Shown piece by piece: positions 9,301 through 17,892 of a stretch of 64,000 nt of DNA. The position numbers were made by a program, and so were the translations under genes. The stretch covers positions 612,451 to 676,450 of the forward strand of contig LN890280.1 of the NCBI GenBank assembly GCA_900065925.1. The letters are read 5' to 3'. The notes under the pieces are model-generated. The model searched no databases, was not told the origin of the DNA, and saw only the letters and a list, made by a program, of their open reading frames with translations. Every line of letters begins with the position of its first letter. Position 1 is the stretch's first letter. Source of the DNA: Nitrosotalea devaniterrae. GTDB taxonomy: Archaea > Thermoproteota > Nitrososphaeria > Nitrososphaerales > Nitrosopumilaceae.

Positions 9301-9902
9301 GAGCATACAATGCATACTTTAACGTGGTAGACAAACTACCTCAACAAATAGTTCTTGAACAAAATGAAACCAATGCAACAGCTTCCACTGGTACAAACCA
9401 GACTAATTCCACAAGCACTCCTATAATCACTGCACCTCTAACCATAGGCCCAACTCAAAAGCCCAAGTCAACTAACATGTTTGTAGAAAAAACAAATTCC
9501 ATCTCTGAATCTGTTGTTCCAGTAAATCTTTACTCAAAGTCAGTTGGAAATACAATGTATTATCCACAAAAACTCGATGGTCTTCTTAGGGTAAACCCTG
9601 GTGATGAAAACTCTGTCAGTGTCAAGATAAGTTCACAGGATGGCACATGTATAATTGGACCTGATGCGGGATGCAAAGTAATCCAGTCTACGGTCCATTC
9701 AGGCTCACTATATCAAACAGTTACTGTGGGTGGCATGGACTATCTTGTTGGCTATACTGGAACAGGGGTAAGGGTAGAACAATTCAGTGTAATGCCTGCA
9801 CATTCTGGTGATACGATACCTGATGGACAATGGGGCGTTGAAGTGATCAAAAAAGACCAAGTGACCAGGTTCTATTACCAGGTTACATATGCTAGCAAAT
9901 AG
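6375..9902 (+). CDS. Large secreted protein: lamin-tail domain plus seven Ig-like repeats
   Basis: The 1175-residue product begins with a signal peptide (residues 5-30; a second ATG at 6387 may be the true start). Residues about 35-165 resemble a lamin-tail domain (VVINEVEVNP, then WVELYNPTNSPVNIGGWTI). Seven beta-sandwich-like repeats follow, each opening with a TDK-x-x-Y-x-x-G-x-x-V-x-I-x-G pattern, at about residues 185, 295, 405, 518, 657, 778 and 885. A Thr/Ser/Asn-rich linker near 1010 leads to a C-terminal domain with two cysteines. No membrane anchor or PEFG motif is seen at the end. An extracellular surface or adhesion role is likely; the partner is unknown. Confidence 0.8.
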   Translation: MVIQMKYASIYSIVGILLLLVVGQGYTASGQTVSIANHVVINEVEVNPLSDDTKYPAQWVELYNPTNSPVNIGGWTIGATTGLKQVYVISSGTMIQSQQFIVYHYVPIWFPHAGAVIQLKGPDGTILDQTPPLSDTQGDGNTWQRIYDGQNTGSQSDWAYKTGTPGFSNGKPPTTTTVNQLSISISSDKQGYTFGDFVNINGQVSQLVKDPAVSSIPQTVSIVLSGPQGFKKTFSLYPGNDLKFATSTKTDQVLGFVEGTYTISASYGGAQASSTFSLGSAAFVPPTQAAATTMVVSTDKSNYTVGQPIILLGTVSNVIPLTPVQYKVYDPTNVLIYQGTLFPDAQGKITSVNAYQSSVGSSGLSINSVSPVYGIYRVTATYGGASALTNFVLNPAGMQNQAISVITDKLVYAPGETVLISGSTKLAGLQNAGLAPSVEIRQASVTNESRPIPVSFDIKDFVNIQSSNKFTYKFTIPALSDRIGNYGVTVSSPFGTAYVSFAVSSNPSTYVPTNNGSFSLSTDKSVYAYGDSMVISGQVRPDLISGTGVQVKISVLNSNGIQIMFQGSTVLGGATVGAASGGSGNTPGPGAVESYAPVPLSLSALPDVNGYYSIKQNVVSNIFSPGTYTLSAHYGSAYKTTSSFTVSNFIGTGDQGSISASTDKKVYGIGDTVKLSGQVSALTDASSSTLSLVKPDGEQTSFPLSVNNGVFSWTWIIPSTAKTGTQTITDRSVSPVFDPTINVYGIYRIKITSAHASSDLFFQVSKNPQPNQDIAPIVLMTDKTDYLSTDVAKIWGEVIPIQNAASQDTSSTVQVLIYSNDGQQIYRGDATVKQGGQYYVTVPFHTGIWKTGTYKVYVQYLTNKVIGTFNVTDPFTTSSDKLQLFMTTDTDKYLPGQTVLITGRTSYIISINDVDLAFGLTNDTKINEGQVMSLKGNVVPKATVAFDQYGSFSYDYKIPVNTVLGNYTIIAQVPFGAYNAYFNVVDKLPQQIVLEQNETNATASTGTNQTNSTSTPIITAPLTIGPTQKPKSTNMFVEKTNSISESVVPVNLYSKSVGNTMYYPQKLDGLLRVNPGDENSVSVKISSQDGTCIIGPDAGCKVIQSTVHSGSLYQTVTVGGMDYLVGYTGTGVRVEQFSVMPAHSGDTIPDGQWGVEVIKKDQVTRFYYQVTYASK

Positions 9903-9933
9903 TTTTTTCAATCTCAAACAATTTATTGCTTAC

Positions 9934-10446
9934 ATGTCTTTTCCTGATATGATGCAGATTCAAGTGCTAATGTTTGAACAAGATGACCCTTCAAAATGCA
10001 CAGCTGCAAAACTAGTAAAGTTTGGCATTGCAAAACGAATCAAACATCTCACAGGAAAAGACATGATCCTAAATCCATTTGCAAAAGAGTTTGTTCTAAA
10101 ATCCGACAGGGACCTGACAAAATCAATCACTGGGATTGACTGCTCTTGGGATCTTGCACAAAACATGTTTCTCAAAAGATTTGTAGGTCTGTCAAGAAAA
10201 CTTCCGCCATTGCTTGCTGGAAATCCTGTCAACTATTCCAAGGTTGGCAAACTCACAACTGCTGAAGCAATAGCTGGTGCTCTGTATATTATGGACTATG
10301 GCGAACTTGCAGACTCTATACTTGGCAAGTTCAAGTGGGGACATACATTTTTTGATCTAAATCAATATCTGTTGCAAGACTATGCTAATGCAAAAACCGT
10401 AGATGATGTAAATGTGACAGCACAAGAATATGGTCTTATGCCGTGA
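9934..10446 (+). CDS. Tsr3-like rRNA aminocarboxypropyltransferase (DUF367)
   Basis: The 170-residue product matches Tsr3, which transfers the aminocarboxypropyl group of S-adenosylmethionine to a hypermodified pseudouridine of small-subunit rRNA. Diagnostic pieces are QDDPSKCTAAKLVKFG near the N-terminus, the GIDCSWDLA motif, RKLPPLLAGNPVNYSK and the TTAEAIAGALYI helix. The frame extends upstream to 9889, but the ATG at 9934 (or 9949/9952) gives the normal N-terminus and avoids overlap with the surface-protein gene. It probably acts late in small-subunit maturation, by analogy with characterised Tsr3. Confidence 0.9.
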   Translation: MSFPDMMQIQVLMFEQDDPSKCTAAKLVKFGIAKRIKHLTGKDMILNPFAKEFVLKSDRDLTKSITGIDCSWDLAQNMFLKRFVGLSRKLPPLLAGNPVNYSKVGKLTTAEAIAGALYIMDYGELADSILGKFKWGHTFFDLNQYLLQDYANAKTVDDVNVTAQEYGLMP

Positions 10447-10479
10447 TCTTTACTTGCTGATATGACAGTGGAATATTTT

Positions 10480-12810
10480 TTAGATTTTTGCTGAAAAATA
10501 TTCCTCGTCGGAAGGTGCCTTTTTGACTGGCTTGAATCTGTATAGGCTGCGGTATATTTTGTAGATTACCCTGTTTTCCTTTAATCTTGGTGCAATCATT
10601 TGCCAAAAGTATCTTGCCTTGATGCTTGCAAATCTTGAATCTCTGACTACAAATACACTGTAGCGGGATTTTTCTACGATCTCCATTGTTCTGGGACTAA
10701 ATGCCTGCTCTGATTGGTTTCCTGCTCCTACAATTACAATCTCTGGGTTCCTGTTTAGGTTCTCAAGCAAGTCCTTTGTGATCTCAGAGCTTGTTGGGTA
10801 TACTCTTTCAACTGGCACTTTTCTGAGATCCAAGTCAAACATTTTTTCGTTGATCCTACTCAAAATGTCTCTTTCTTCCTCTGGGGATTCTACTACACCA
10901 CGTATGATTCGAATCTTACTTCCAAGAACATTTGAAAATGCATGCGCCACTTCAATTCCCAAATCAGAATGTCTTCCCTTGTCATATGAAACTACTATGT
11001 TGGGAATCTCTTGCTCAAACTCTTTTTTGATGCTCACTCCAAGTATGTCACATGTTGCAAGTGAAAGCAATTTTCTGTTGTTTCTAAGATCAAAGAAATC
11101 CATGATGAGTAGGTTTATCCCTTGTTCTTCTGTTGTTGCAAGAATTGCTTCCGTGTTGTCATGTGATAACCTGACTAGATATCTATGGTCTGAAAAGCCT
11201 GGCATGTTTTTGAGCTCGTCAAATGTCTTCATGATTGGTTCTGCAAACCTGTGGCCCATTGAGAGTGGTATCTGCAAAGGAATTGTTGCTACATTTAGTA
11301 GGGATATCTCGCCATCCTTGTCCTTTGCAATGGCAGATGCAATCTTGACTAGTTTTTCAATTGTCTTTTTGTTAAAGACCACCATTATTCTGTAACTTTT
11401 TCTTTCTGCAGGTCCAATGTTTGCAACAAGTGGTGCATAGTGGTCGATCTCTTTTTTGGATATGTACAACTTGTAAACTGAAAACCCGATTAGTATCCAA
11501 ATGATTGCAATTGCCCAGCTTAGTGGATTATAAATTAACAGAAAAATAGCAAGCCCTGCCTTGCAGATTATTCCTATGATTGGCATGAGGGGAAACAGCG
11601 GAATCTTGAATCCATAATCAAGTTTGTGACCATATAATCTTCTGATGTTGATTCCTGCCCAGTTTACTTGGGTGAACAAGAAAAGAAACATGACACCTGC
11701 AACAAGCGCAATCTGTTCAAGTGGGAGCCATGATGCCATTATTAACATGATAAACCCTGATGCAATTATTGCAAAATGTGGTGTATGATATTTTGAGTGA
11801 ATAGAACTAAAGATGTATGGTAAGTTATACTGTCTGCCCATTGCAAATGAAACACGACTTGACGAAAATGTGGTAGCACTAAGTGCTGCCACACTTGAAA
11901 CAAGCCCTCCTACAAAAACAAGTGTTGTTCCATATGGGATTAAATATTCTGCAGCTTTTGCAATTCCGACATCTTTGTTATCTCCAATGAATTGCCATAC
12001 TTCTTTTCCAACCTTTGATGAATCAATTCCTCCAAGAAAAACAAAAGTGAATACTATGTAAAGCACAGTTACTATGCCAAGCGTCGTGAAAATTGCTCTT
12101 GGTATGTTCTTCTTTGGATTTTTTACCTCTTCTCCGGCCTGTACGATTATCTCATAGCCTTCAAATGCAATAAACGTAATTCCCATTGCCAAGATAAATC
12201 CAGTTATTCCTTTTGGAACAAAATGCTGAAAGTTTACTGCCCAATCATGATTGACAAAACTCATTCCATAAATTCCAGATGATATTAACACAATGATGAT
12301 GACTATCTGTGTGAATGTGAGACCATTCCCAATTTTTCCTGTTAGTGAAACACCGCGATAATTTACATATGTGAAAAGCACTATTGATAATATTGCAATA
12401 ATTTTTTCTATTGGAATTCCAGCATATTGCGCCGAAGCTCCTATGCTTGTCAATATGCTTCCAAAGAAATCTCCAATTGAAACTGCATACAAGCTTCCTG
12501 CTATCATGTGGGCAAACCAAGCTATCCAACCGCTGATGAATGCATTTGGTCTTGGAAGTCCTTCTTTTACCCATCTGTAGCCTCCTCCAGCTTCCGGAAA
12601 CGCAGAACCTAATTCTGCATATGTCAAGGCTGTAAAGAAACTGATTATTCCACTTGCAAGAAATACGATCAAAAGTGATGGTCCTCCTTCGTGCATTGCG
12701 GGGCCTACTAGATTGAAGATAGAACCTCCAATCATTGATGCAATGCCTATCATTGTTATGTCAAGTAACGAGAGGCTTCGAACAAGTCCTGCGTGTGAAT
12801 CGTGTTCCAT
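10480..12810 (-). CDS. APC-family amino-acid permease fused to universal stress protein domains
   Basis: The 776-residue protein has two parts. Residues 1-455 are an amino acid-polyamine-organocation permease with about twelve helices, including the family GIASMIGGSIF segment in helix 1 and FIAFEGYE in helix 6. Residues 470-750 are cytosolic and read as two UspA-like alpha/beta domains (YRIMVVFNKKTIEKLVKIA, then IPNIVVSYDKGRHSDLG and a VIVGAGNQSEQAFSPRT nucleotide-loop-like segment). Such fusions are known in archaea and bacteria; the UspA part may tie transport to nucleotide binding, which is inference. The substrate is unknown. The ATG start precedes the first helix by about 18 residues. 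Confidence 0.9.
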   Translation of the reverse strand: MEHDSHAGLVRSLSLLDITMIGIASMIGGSIFNLVGPAMHEGGPSLLIVFLASGIISFFTALTYAELGSAFPEAGGGYRWVKEGLPRPNAFISGWIAWFAHMIAGSLYAVSIGDFFGSILTSIGASAQYAGIPIEKIIAILSIVLFTYVNYRGVSLTGKIGNGLTFTQIVIIIVLISSGIYGMSFVNHDWAVNFQHFVPKGITGFILAMGITFIAFEGYEIIVQAGEEVKNPKKNIPRAIFTTLGIVTVLYIVFTFVFLGGIDSSKVGKEVWQFIGDNKDVGIAKAAEYLIPYGTTLVFVGGLVSSVAALSATTFSSSRVSFAMGRQYNLPYIFSSIHSKYHTPHFAIIASGFIMLIMASWLPLEQIALVAGVMFLFLFTQVNWAGINIRRLYGHKLDYGFKIPLFPLMPIIGIICKAGLAIFLLIYNPLSWAIAIIWILIGFSVYKLYISKKEIDHYAPLVANIGPAERKSYRIMVVFNKKTIEKLVKIASAIAKDKDGEISLLNVATIPLQIPLSMGHRFAEPIMKTFDELKNMPGFSDHRYLVRLSHDNTEAILATTEEQGINLLIMDFFDLRNNRKLLSLATCDILGVSIKKEFEQEIPNIVVSYDKGRHSDLGIEVAHAFSNVLGSKIRIIRGVVESPEEERDILSRINEKMFDLDLRKVPVERVYPTSSEITKDLLENLNRNPEIVIVGAGNQSEQAFSPRTMEIVEKSRYSVFVVRDSRFASIKARYFWQMIAPRLKENRVIYKIYRSLYRFKPVKKAPSDEEYFSAKI

Positions 12811-12965
12811 TTGATCTATTCGTGAAGGGCTGACTGGTCGAATAAATCTCTACTTGTAGAATTATGGTAATCATGAATGACTTTTTGGCAAATTCTGGTA
12901 TTGTTGATTACTGCATTTTCTCTTGGTCCTAATGCTAAAATAACTACTTCATTGTTAGATGTCAA

Positions 12966-13246
12966 GTGCGAGCCGGTGAACGATCACTGCCACGGCAGAG
13001 GAAACTCCTCCCTCCATGCAGCAAGTGTGATCCGGAGACGGATAGTCAGAGATGATTGGCAACAGCACAGAAAAAAATCCGACCTGGCGTACTGTGATGG
13101 TAAAACCTGAGGTTTCCAGTATAGGAATGAAAAATCTGTCCCACGCGGAGAAAGGCCAAATCAAACAATAAGCGCTGCACTTTGTTTAGGTAGGCCGCAT
13201 AGCGTAATATCGTGAAAACAGAAGGAGGGTTACGGCTGGCGCGCAC
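12966..13246 (+). ncRNA. rnpB: RNase P RNA (archaeal)
   Basis: This is the catalytic RNA that removes tRNA 5' leaders. The ends pair as helix P1: GTGCGAGCCGGT at 12966-12977 with ACGGCTGGCGCGCAC at 13232-13246. The conserved 5' core GAGGAAACTCC occurs near 12999-13009. ACAGAA occurs in the middle (near 13066), and near the 3' end the invariant ACAGAA followed by GGAGGGTTACGG matches the CR-V/P4 region of the family. An AT-rich element at about 12932-12945 is spaced as a promoter. ORFs overlapping it on both strands are not believable. Confidence 0.9.
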
Positions 13247-13283
13247 TTTAAAATAAAATGCAAAAATATTTTTTTAAAAATAT

Positions 13284-14435
13284 TTACTCTTTCTTTTCTT
13301 CATCGAACTTGTCTGCCCAGTGTTTTCTGTCTTCATACTGGAATGTTGGTGGTGGGCTGTTGTCTACTCCTCTCTTTAATGATTCTTTCATCTTTCTATT
13401 GCTAAACCAGAATACTCCTGCTGCAATCACTGCCGCAAATCCTGCCATTACATATATCGTCATGGTTGAAAGGCCTTGGGCTGTTGTAGTACCTCCACTT
13501 GTAGATGCTCCACTGGTTGTTGAAATTGCTGGGTCTCCTTGGACTTCGTATCCATTTGCATGACCGTCTGCATCTATTGTCCCTGAACTTGCTCTTTCAA
13601 TTACTGTCAAGTGGTATTTTGCATCTGCTGTAAAGTCAACATCTGTGTCTTGTGGTTTTAATGATCCTTGATACAAGTCACTTTGTCCATATGCGAATCC
13701 TGTAACTGCTACTTTCTGTCCGCCATATCCATATCCTACTGCATCACTGAGTGTATATGCTGGGTCAAAAAGACTATTCCACTTTTCAATTGGGTATGAC
13801 ACTAGTGCACTTGCATCAATCAAGTTTGATTGTAATGTGGTCTCTGCTGCTGTGCCCTTGAGTACTGTATATACATCTGGTAACTGGTTCTGTATTATTC
13901 CTAGTGGGGAATTGATGTCCAAGTCTCCAAGTTTTGAAGAGATCACCACTGGACCTGTCATTTTGAATCCCATCCATGATATGTCAAATACTGTGGGAAC
14001 CGTTCCTTCTCCCTTGCTGAGGAGGTAACCATTTAATGTTGGAGTTAATGTTATCTTATAATCAATAGTGGCGCCCTTGTCATCACCATTTATCTGAACT
14101 TGGTAATCTAATTTTAGACTAGAAATTGTCGCTGTGGTTTTTCTGTCGGTTGCAAACTCTGTGTTTATGTTTTCCATGAATGCTTTGATGCTAGTATTAT
14201 TGTCAGAAGTATCAGAAAATGACACTGTCATGTTCTTGCCGTTCAAAAGATCCTTTAATTTTCCGCCGCCTGAGTAGTCTATTGCGACGTTCTTTGTAAA
14301 TTTGAATTCTGGTGTGATTGGAGTTCCTGCCATTGGTAAATATGCATTAAAATCTACAGTTGCAAATATTGGAGAAACTGTTCCTAAAACCAATAGACCC
14401 AAAATTGCTGATGCTAAAAGGAATCTCTTAGTCAC
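13284..14435 (-). CDS. Secreted surface protein with C-terminal membrane anchor
   Basis: A 383-residue protein with an N-terminal signal peptide (KRFLLASAILGLLVLGTVSPIFA, ending near residue 26). A beta-rich extracellular region of about 290 residues follows, then a Ser/Thr/Gly-rich linker, a hydrophobic helix (IYVMAGFAAVIAAGVFWF, about 331-348) and a charged cytosolic tail ending EEKKE. This type I topology fits a cell-surface protein of unknown function. It lies between RNase P RNA and the divergent cofD gene. No enzymatic motif was recognised, and no PEFG signal is present. Confidence 0.7.
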   Translation of the reverse strand: MTKRFLLASAILGLLVLGTVSPIFATVDFNAYLPMAGTPITPEFKFTKNVAIDYSGGGKLKDLLNGKNMTVSFSDTSDNNTSIKAFMENINTEFATDRKTTATISSLKLDYQVQINGDDKGATIDYKITLTPTLNGYLLSKGEGTVPTVFDISWMGFKMTGPVVISSKLGDLDINSPLGIIQNQLPDVYTVLKGTAAETTLQSNLIDASALVSYPIEKWNSLFDPAYTLSDAVGYGYGGQKVAVTGFAYGQSDLYQGSLKPQDTDVDFTADAKYHLTVIERASSGTIDADGHANGYEVQGDPAISTTSGASTSGGTTTAQGLSTMTIYVMAGFAAVIAAGVFWFSNRKMKESLKRGVDNSPPPTFQYEDRKHWADKFDEEKKE

Positions 14436-14567
14436 GGATGTGAATTTTCTTCAGGATAGTAATAAATCTTAGCATTGATTTTGACAAATGACAATTTTTA
14501 TGCCATGCATTGGCAAGAGTAATATTTAGTTGGTGTAAGTTACTAACTTCACGGTGCAAATAAAAAA

Positions 14568-15488
14568 ATGATTACAATTCTTGCAGGTGGAACAGGTTCT
14601 GTTAAACTAGTACGTGGTATAGCAACTCAAACTCGAGATATTTCTGTAATATCAAATGTTGGCGATAATTATTGGCTGTATGGTCTATACATCTGTCCTG
14701 ACATTGATACAATTCTCTACGGCTTGGCAGATATTTTGGATACTGACAAGGGCTGGGGAATAAAGAAGGATACATACGGATTTTTACGCCAAATGGAAAT
14801 GCTCGGAGAAGAAAATTGGTTCAACATTGGTGACAGAGATGCTGCAATCCACCTCTTGAGAACTAATATGCTCAAAAACGGAAAGAACTTGTCTGATATT
14901 ACAGAATGGATGTGCCAGAAATTTGCAATTGATGTAAAAATTATACCAGTTACTGATAACAGCGTAGAAACAAGAATTGTTACAACCAAAGGAGATCTTC
15001 ATCTTCAGGAATATTGGGTAAAACATAAAGGCCAAGACAAAGTTGATGGGATAAAATACGTGGGTGCTGACAAGGCGCGCGCAAATCCTGCTGCAGTAAA
15101 TGCAATCCATGATTCAAAATTGGTAATAATTGCACCAGGTAATCCTCTGACTAGCATTGGACCAATATTGTCCATAAAGGGAATCAGAAAAGAATTATCC
15201 AAGTCAAAGAAAAAAGTTGTAGTTGTCAGTCCTCTGATAGGAAATACTGCAATCAGCGGTCCTGCAACAAAATACATGGAAGCTGCTGGAATGGAAGTTT
15301 CAGTTTATGGTCTTGCAAAAATGTATTCTGAAGTTGCATCACACATGGTGATTGATTCTTCAGATAGATTGCTAACTAGAAAAATCGAAAACTTGGACAT
15401 GAAAGTTTATGAAACCAAGATAAAGATGAAAGACAAAAAGGATGAAGAAGCACTTGCATCCTTTATCCTAAAACAAGTACATGTCTAA
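14568..15488 (+). CDS. cofD: 2-phospho-L-lactate transferase (coenzyme F420 synthesis)
   Basis: CofD joins the phospholactate moiety to the deazaflavin Fo to give F420-0. The 306-residue product starts with the family TILAGGTGSVKLVRG loop, then VISNVGDNYWLYGLYICPDIDT, the NIGDRDAAIHL motif and APGNPLTSIGPIL, all CofD hallmarks. It overlaps cofC by eight nucleotides, so two successive steps of F420 assembly are coupled. Ammonia-oxidising archaea are known to make F420. The cofE and cofGH genes are not in the window. Confidence 0.96.
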   Translation: MITILAGGTGSVKLVRGIATQTRDISVISNVGDNYWLYGLYICPDIDTILYGLADILDTDKGWGIKKDTYGFLRQMEMLGEENWFNIGDRDAAIHLLRTNMLKNGKNLSDITEWMCQKFAIDVKIIPVTDNSVETRIVTTKGDLHLQEYWVKHKGQDKVDGIKYVGADKARANPAAVNAIHDSKLVIIAPGNPLTSIGPILSIKGIRKELSKSKKKVVVVSPLIGNTAISGPATKYMEAAGMEVSVYGLAKMYSEVASHMVIDSSDRLLTRKIENLDMKVYETKIKMKDKKDEEALASFILKQVHV

Positions 15489-16119
15489 TTTGCGCATTGG
15501 CGCAATAATTCCTGTAAAGACTTTTTCACGAGCCAAGACACGTCTTAATCTATCTCCAGAAAAGACTGAAAAAATTTGTAGGCTAATGCTAGAGTCTGTT
15601 TTGAAAACTGTATCACAATCTGATGTTATTGAAAAAATAGTTCTTGTAAGCAAGGATGAGAATGCACTTGATATTGGAAAAAAGTTTGGCGCACATGGAA
15701 TCTATGACGAGTCTGAGCAAGGTGTAAACAGCGCAGTCTTGCTTGCAGACAAGTATCTCACACAAGAGGGATTTGAGGGAACAATGGTATTTCCACAGGA
15801 TATTCCATTGATGGAACCTGGAGACATACACACTTTATCACAAATGAGGACATCTGAGAGGTGTGTCCTTGTGGTTCCGTCACGAAAATTTGATGGAACT
15901 AATGCCTTGTTTAGGACTCCTCCAAGTGTGATGGAGACACACTATGATGAGGACAGCTACAAGATACACCTAAACACTGCAGAAAAAAGAAATGCAAAAT
16001 CTGCGTTAGTGTTGATTCGAAGAATGATGCTTGACATTGATGACCAGTCTGATCTGCGTTTCATTTTATCATTTTCTGAAACTGAGATTGCACACTCGCT
16101 TAGAAAAATTCTTGATTGA
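15481..16119 (+). CDS. cofC: 2-phospho-L-lactate guanylyltransferase (coenzyme F420 synthesis)
   Basis: CofC activates 2-phospho-L-lactate (or a related three-carbon phosphate) with GTP to supply the CofD donor. The 212-residue product has the nucleotidyltransferase start IIPVKTFSRAKTRL near residue 9, the EQGVNSAV segment, the PQDIPLM aspartate motif and the VVPSRKFDGTNALF stretch typical of CofC. It begins inside the last codons of cofD in another frame, which indicates an operon. The downstream gene is convergent, so this is the end of the unit. Confidence 0.95.
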   Translation: MSNLRIGAIIPVKTFSRAKTRLNLSPEKTEKICRLMLESVLKTVSQSDVIEKIVLVSKDENALDIGKKFGAHGIYDESEQGVNSAVLLADKYLTQEGFEGTMVFPQDIPLMEPGDIHTLSQMRTSERCVLVVPSRKFDGTNALFRTPPSVMETHYDEDSYKIHLNTAEKRNAKSALVLIRRMMLDIDDQSDLRFILSFSETEIAHSLRKILD

Positions 16120-16121
16120 TT

Positions 16122-17117
16122 CTACGATATTTGTCTGGTAGATATTTTTCTTGATTCTGTGTATTCTAGAATTTTTATCGTTATGGCAAGTATTCCAGTG
16201 CCAACTAGTATTACCTCAAGAGTGTTGGAAAATGGATTTGATGAATCATTTATCGTTGCACTCTGGCTAAGGCCTGAGATAAAATACAAGTATGAAAACA
16301 AAAAGTAGTTTGTGGCCCAGTGAATAAGTACTGCTGGAGCAAAACCATATCTGACATAAACCCACCCAATTATTATTCCTGCAACTGTCGCCTGTGTTAC
16401 CTTTCCAGGACTCCATGGTGTGCCTGAAATTATGTGCGCTACACCAAAGAGCAATCCGATAGTTATGATAAGAATCATCGGTCTTTTGTAACTTGAAATG
16501 TCAAGATACTTTGAAGGCCTCCACAGGGACTTGAAAAATACTTTCCATGATGCACTATGTGAAAACATTAGAAACAGAGGAATTCCAATCAGGAGAACTC
16601 TAAACCCTGTCTCTTCAGTCAAAGGCGATGTGCCAAGCTGAAAGAATCTTATCAAGTCATTGCTGGACGCGGGTGATTCGATTTTTACTCCAAAGCTTTG
16701 CTGTATGGTCTCAATTATTACAGAAAATAAAATCAGGATTGAAAACCATGCCATCATGTTGACTAGCGCATTACCTCTAAGATCTTTTAATTTGTTTGAC
16801 ATCATGTTTGAGAGAGTCTTGAGCAGTGAATCTTCTGGACCAAAATATGATACTGAAAACAATATCAGAAAAATTGCCCATGCAATGATGAATGCATCGC
16901 CCATCTCAAAAGAGATGGGAACCTTGTAGCCAATTCCGCCCAAAAACAAACCAAGACCGTCCATTGGATATTGGTAGTTGATGTCTTTTCCAATGTCTGA
17001 ATTGTACATGACATATGCGCCAATTGGAAATGATAATATCATCACTCCAAATATTACTGATAAAAGTCCGGAATATGGAATGAAAAGAGTTTTTATGATT
17101 TTATCTATTGTTTGCAA
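16122..17117 (-). CDS. CPBP family intramembrane metalloprotease (CAAX protease-like)
   Basis: A 331-residue membrane protein with about eight helices. The three CPBP/Abi motifs are intact: E168-E169-x3-R173 (TEETGFR), F224-x3-H228 (FGVAH) and H266-x3-N270 (HWATN). These form the metal site of the Rce1-type glutamate-dependent proteases. Archaeal substrates are unknown; roles in processing membrane or prenylated proteins are inferred from eukaryotic relatives. The start is a TTG, with no ATG nearby. It follows the aIF1 gene on the same strand with a 9-nt gap, so the two may be cotranscribed. Confidence 0.88.
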   Translation of the reverse strand: MQTIDKIIKTLFIPYSGLLSVIFGVMILSFPIGAYVMYNSDIGKDINYQYPMDGLGLFLGGIGYKVPISFEMGDAFIIAWAIFLILFSVSYFGPEDSLLKTLSNMMSNKLKDLRGNALVNMMAWFSILILFSVIIETIQQSFGVKIESPASSNDLIRFFQLGTSPLTEETGFRVLLIGIPLFLMFSHSASWKVFFKSLWRPSKYLDISSYKRPMILIITIGLLFGVAHIISGTPWSPGKVTQATVAGIIIGWVYVRYGFAPAVLIHWATNYFLFSYLYFISGLSQSATINDSSNPFSNTLEVILVGTGILAITIKILEYTESRKISTRQIS

Positions 17118-17126
17118 ACTTGATTA

Positions 17127-17435
17127 TCAATGAACTTCAATGCTAGCTTCAGGAAATCCAAGCTTCACAAGTGTTGTTTTTATTGTGTCCCTGTGATCAC
17201 CTTGTAGAAATATGTAGCCTTCTTTTACAGTGCCACCGCAAGCATAACGCGCCTTCAATTCTTTTACAACTTTTCCTAGATCATTCATTTTTGGATTTAT
17301 CCCTTCGATCATTGTTCCTTTCTTTTTGAAACGTCTTTCTTCAATTCTAACAACAATCTGTGTTTGATCTTTTTCAAGTTCGCCACAGGCGCATAAATCA
17401 TTAGGAAGTCCGCAAGTGTTGCAGATTACCGCCAT
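17127..17435 (-). CDS. Translation initiation factor aIF1 (SUI1 family)
   Basis: aIF1 binds the small ribosomal subunit near the P site and checks start-codon selection. The 102-residue product has the SUI1 core: QIVVRIEERRFKKKGTMIEGI, then KELKARYACGGTVKEG and IFLQGDHRDTIKTTLVKLGF, all well conserved. It carries an N-terminal zinc-binding pattern (CNTCGLP, CAC), as in many archaeal SUI1 proteins. The start is an ATG at 17435. Confidence 0.95.
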   Translation of the reverse strand: MAVICNTCGLPNDLCACGELEKDQTQIVVRIEERRFKKKGTMIEGINPKMNDLGKVVKELKARYACGGTVKEGYIFLQGDHRDTIKTTLVKLGFPEASIEVH

Positions 17436-17515
17436 TCGAAATAAAAAGTCGCGATCCTACTATTAAGCCTTGTTTATCCCTCTATGTTTTTTTATTTGAT
17501 TGGGTATGTCATATC

Positions 17516-17848
17516 GTGTCAAAAGATCTTACAAAAAAAGCAGTTGAACTGTTGCTAAGCGGAGCCACATTGGTAAGTGATCCTTGTCCATATTGCAAGG
17601 GCGTTAGAGTGATGAAAAATGGCAGTGCATTATGTGTTAGCTGTGGCAAACAGGCAAAAGAAGAAAAAGTTGAATCGATCTTGACAAAAACAGAAAATAC
17701 TGGTGGTACCACAATTGAAAACCTGGATCAAAAATTAAAGGATCTAACAGTTGAGTTGCAATCAGAAAAGGACTTTGAGAAACAAAAACAGATCTTGCAT
17801 ACCATGAATGAGATAATCGCAATTAAAGAGAAACTAGGGGTTCGCTAG
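17516..17848 (+). CDS. p27/SSSCA1-like zinc-ribbon protein (UPF0148)
   Basis: A 110-residue protein that matches the Sjogren-syndrome autoantigen p27 family of archaea and eukaryotes. It has a helical N-terminus (LTKKAVELLLSGATLVSD), a zinc ribbon with CPYC and CVSC pairs (residues about 23-43), and a C-terminal coiled coil. The molecular function is unknown. The start is a GTG; an ATG ten bases upstream is out of frame. It is followed after 44 nt by Sec61-beta and DUF2070 on the same strand. Confidence 0.85.
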   Translation: MSKDLTKKAVELLLSGATLVSDPCPYCKGVRVMKNGSALCVSCGKQAKEEKVESILTKTENTGGTTIENLDQKLKDLTVELQSEKDFEKQKQILHTMNEIIAIKEKLGVR

Positions 17849-17892
17849 GCACAAAAAGGTATTTATTTAAAGATCCTTGAAGCAGAAACATT

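Noticed and set aside
12877-13246. ORFs of 66-77 codons on both strands
   Set aside because: They overlap the RNase P RNA, whose conserved core explains the sequence.
13258-13283. A/T-rich self-complementary stretch (AAATATTTTTTTAAAAATATTT) as terminator
   Set aside because: It is low-complexity AT; archaeal termination does not need a hairpin and pairing is not specific.
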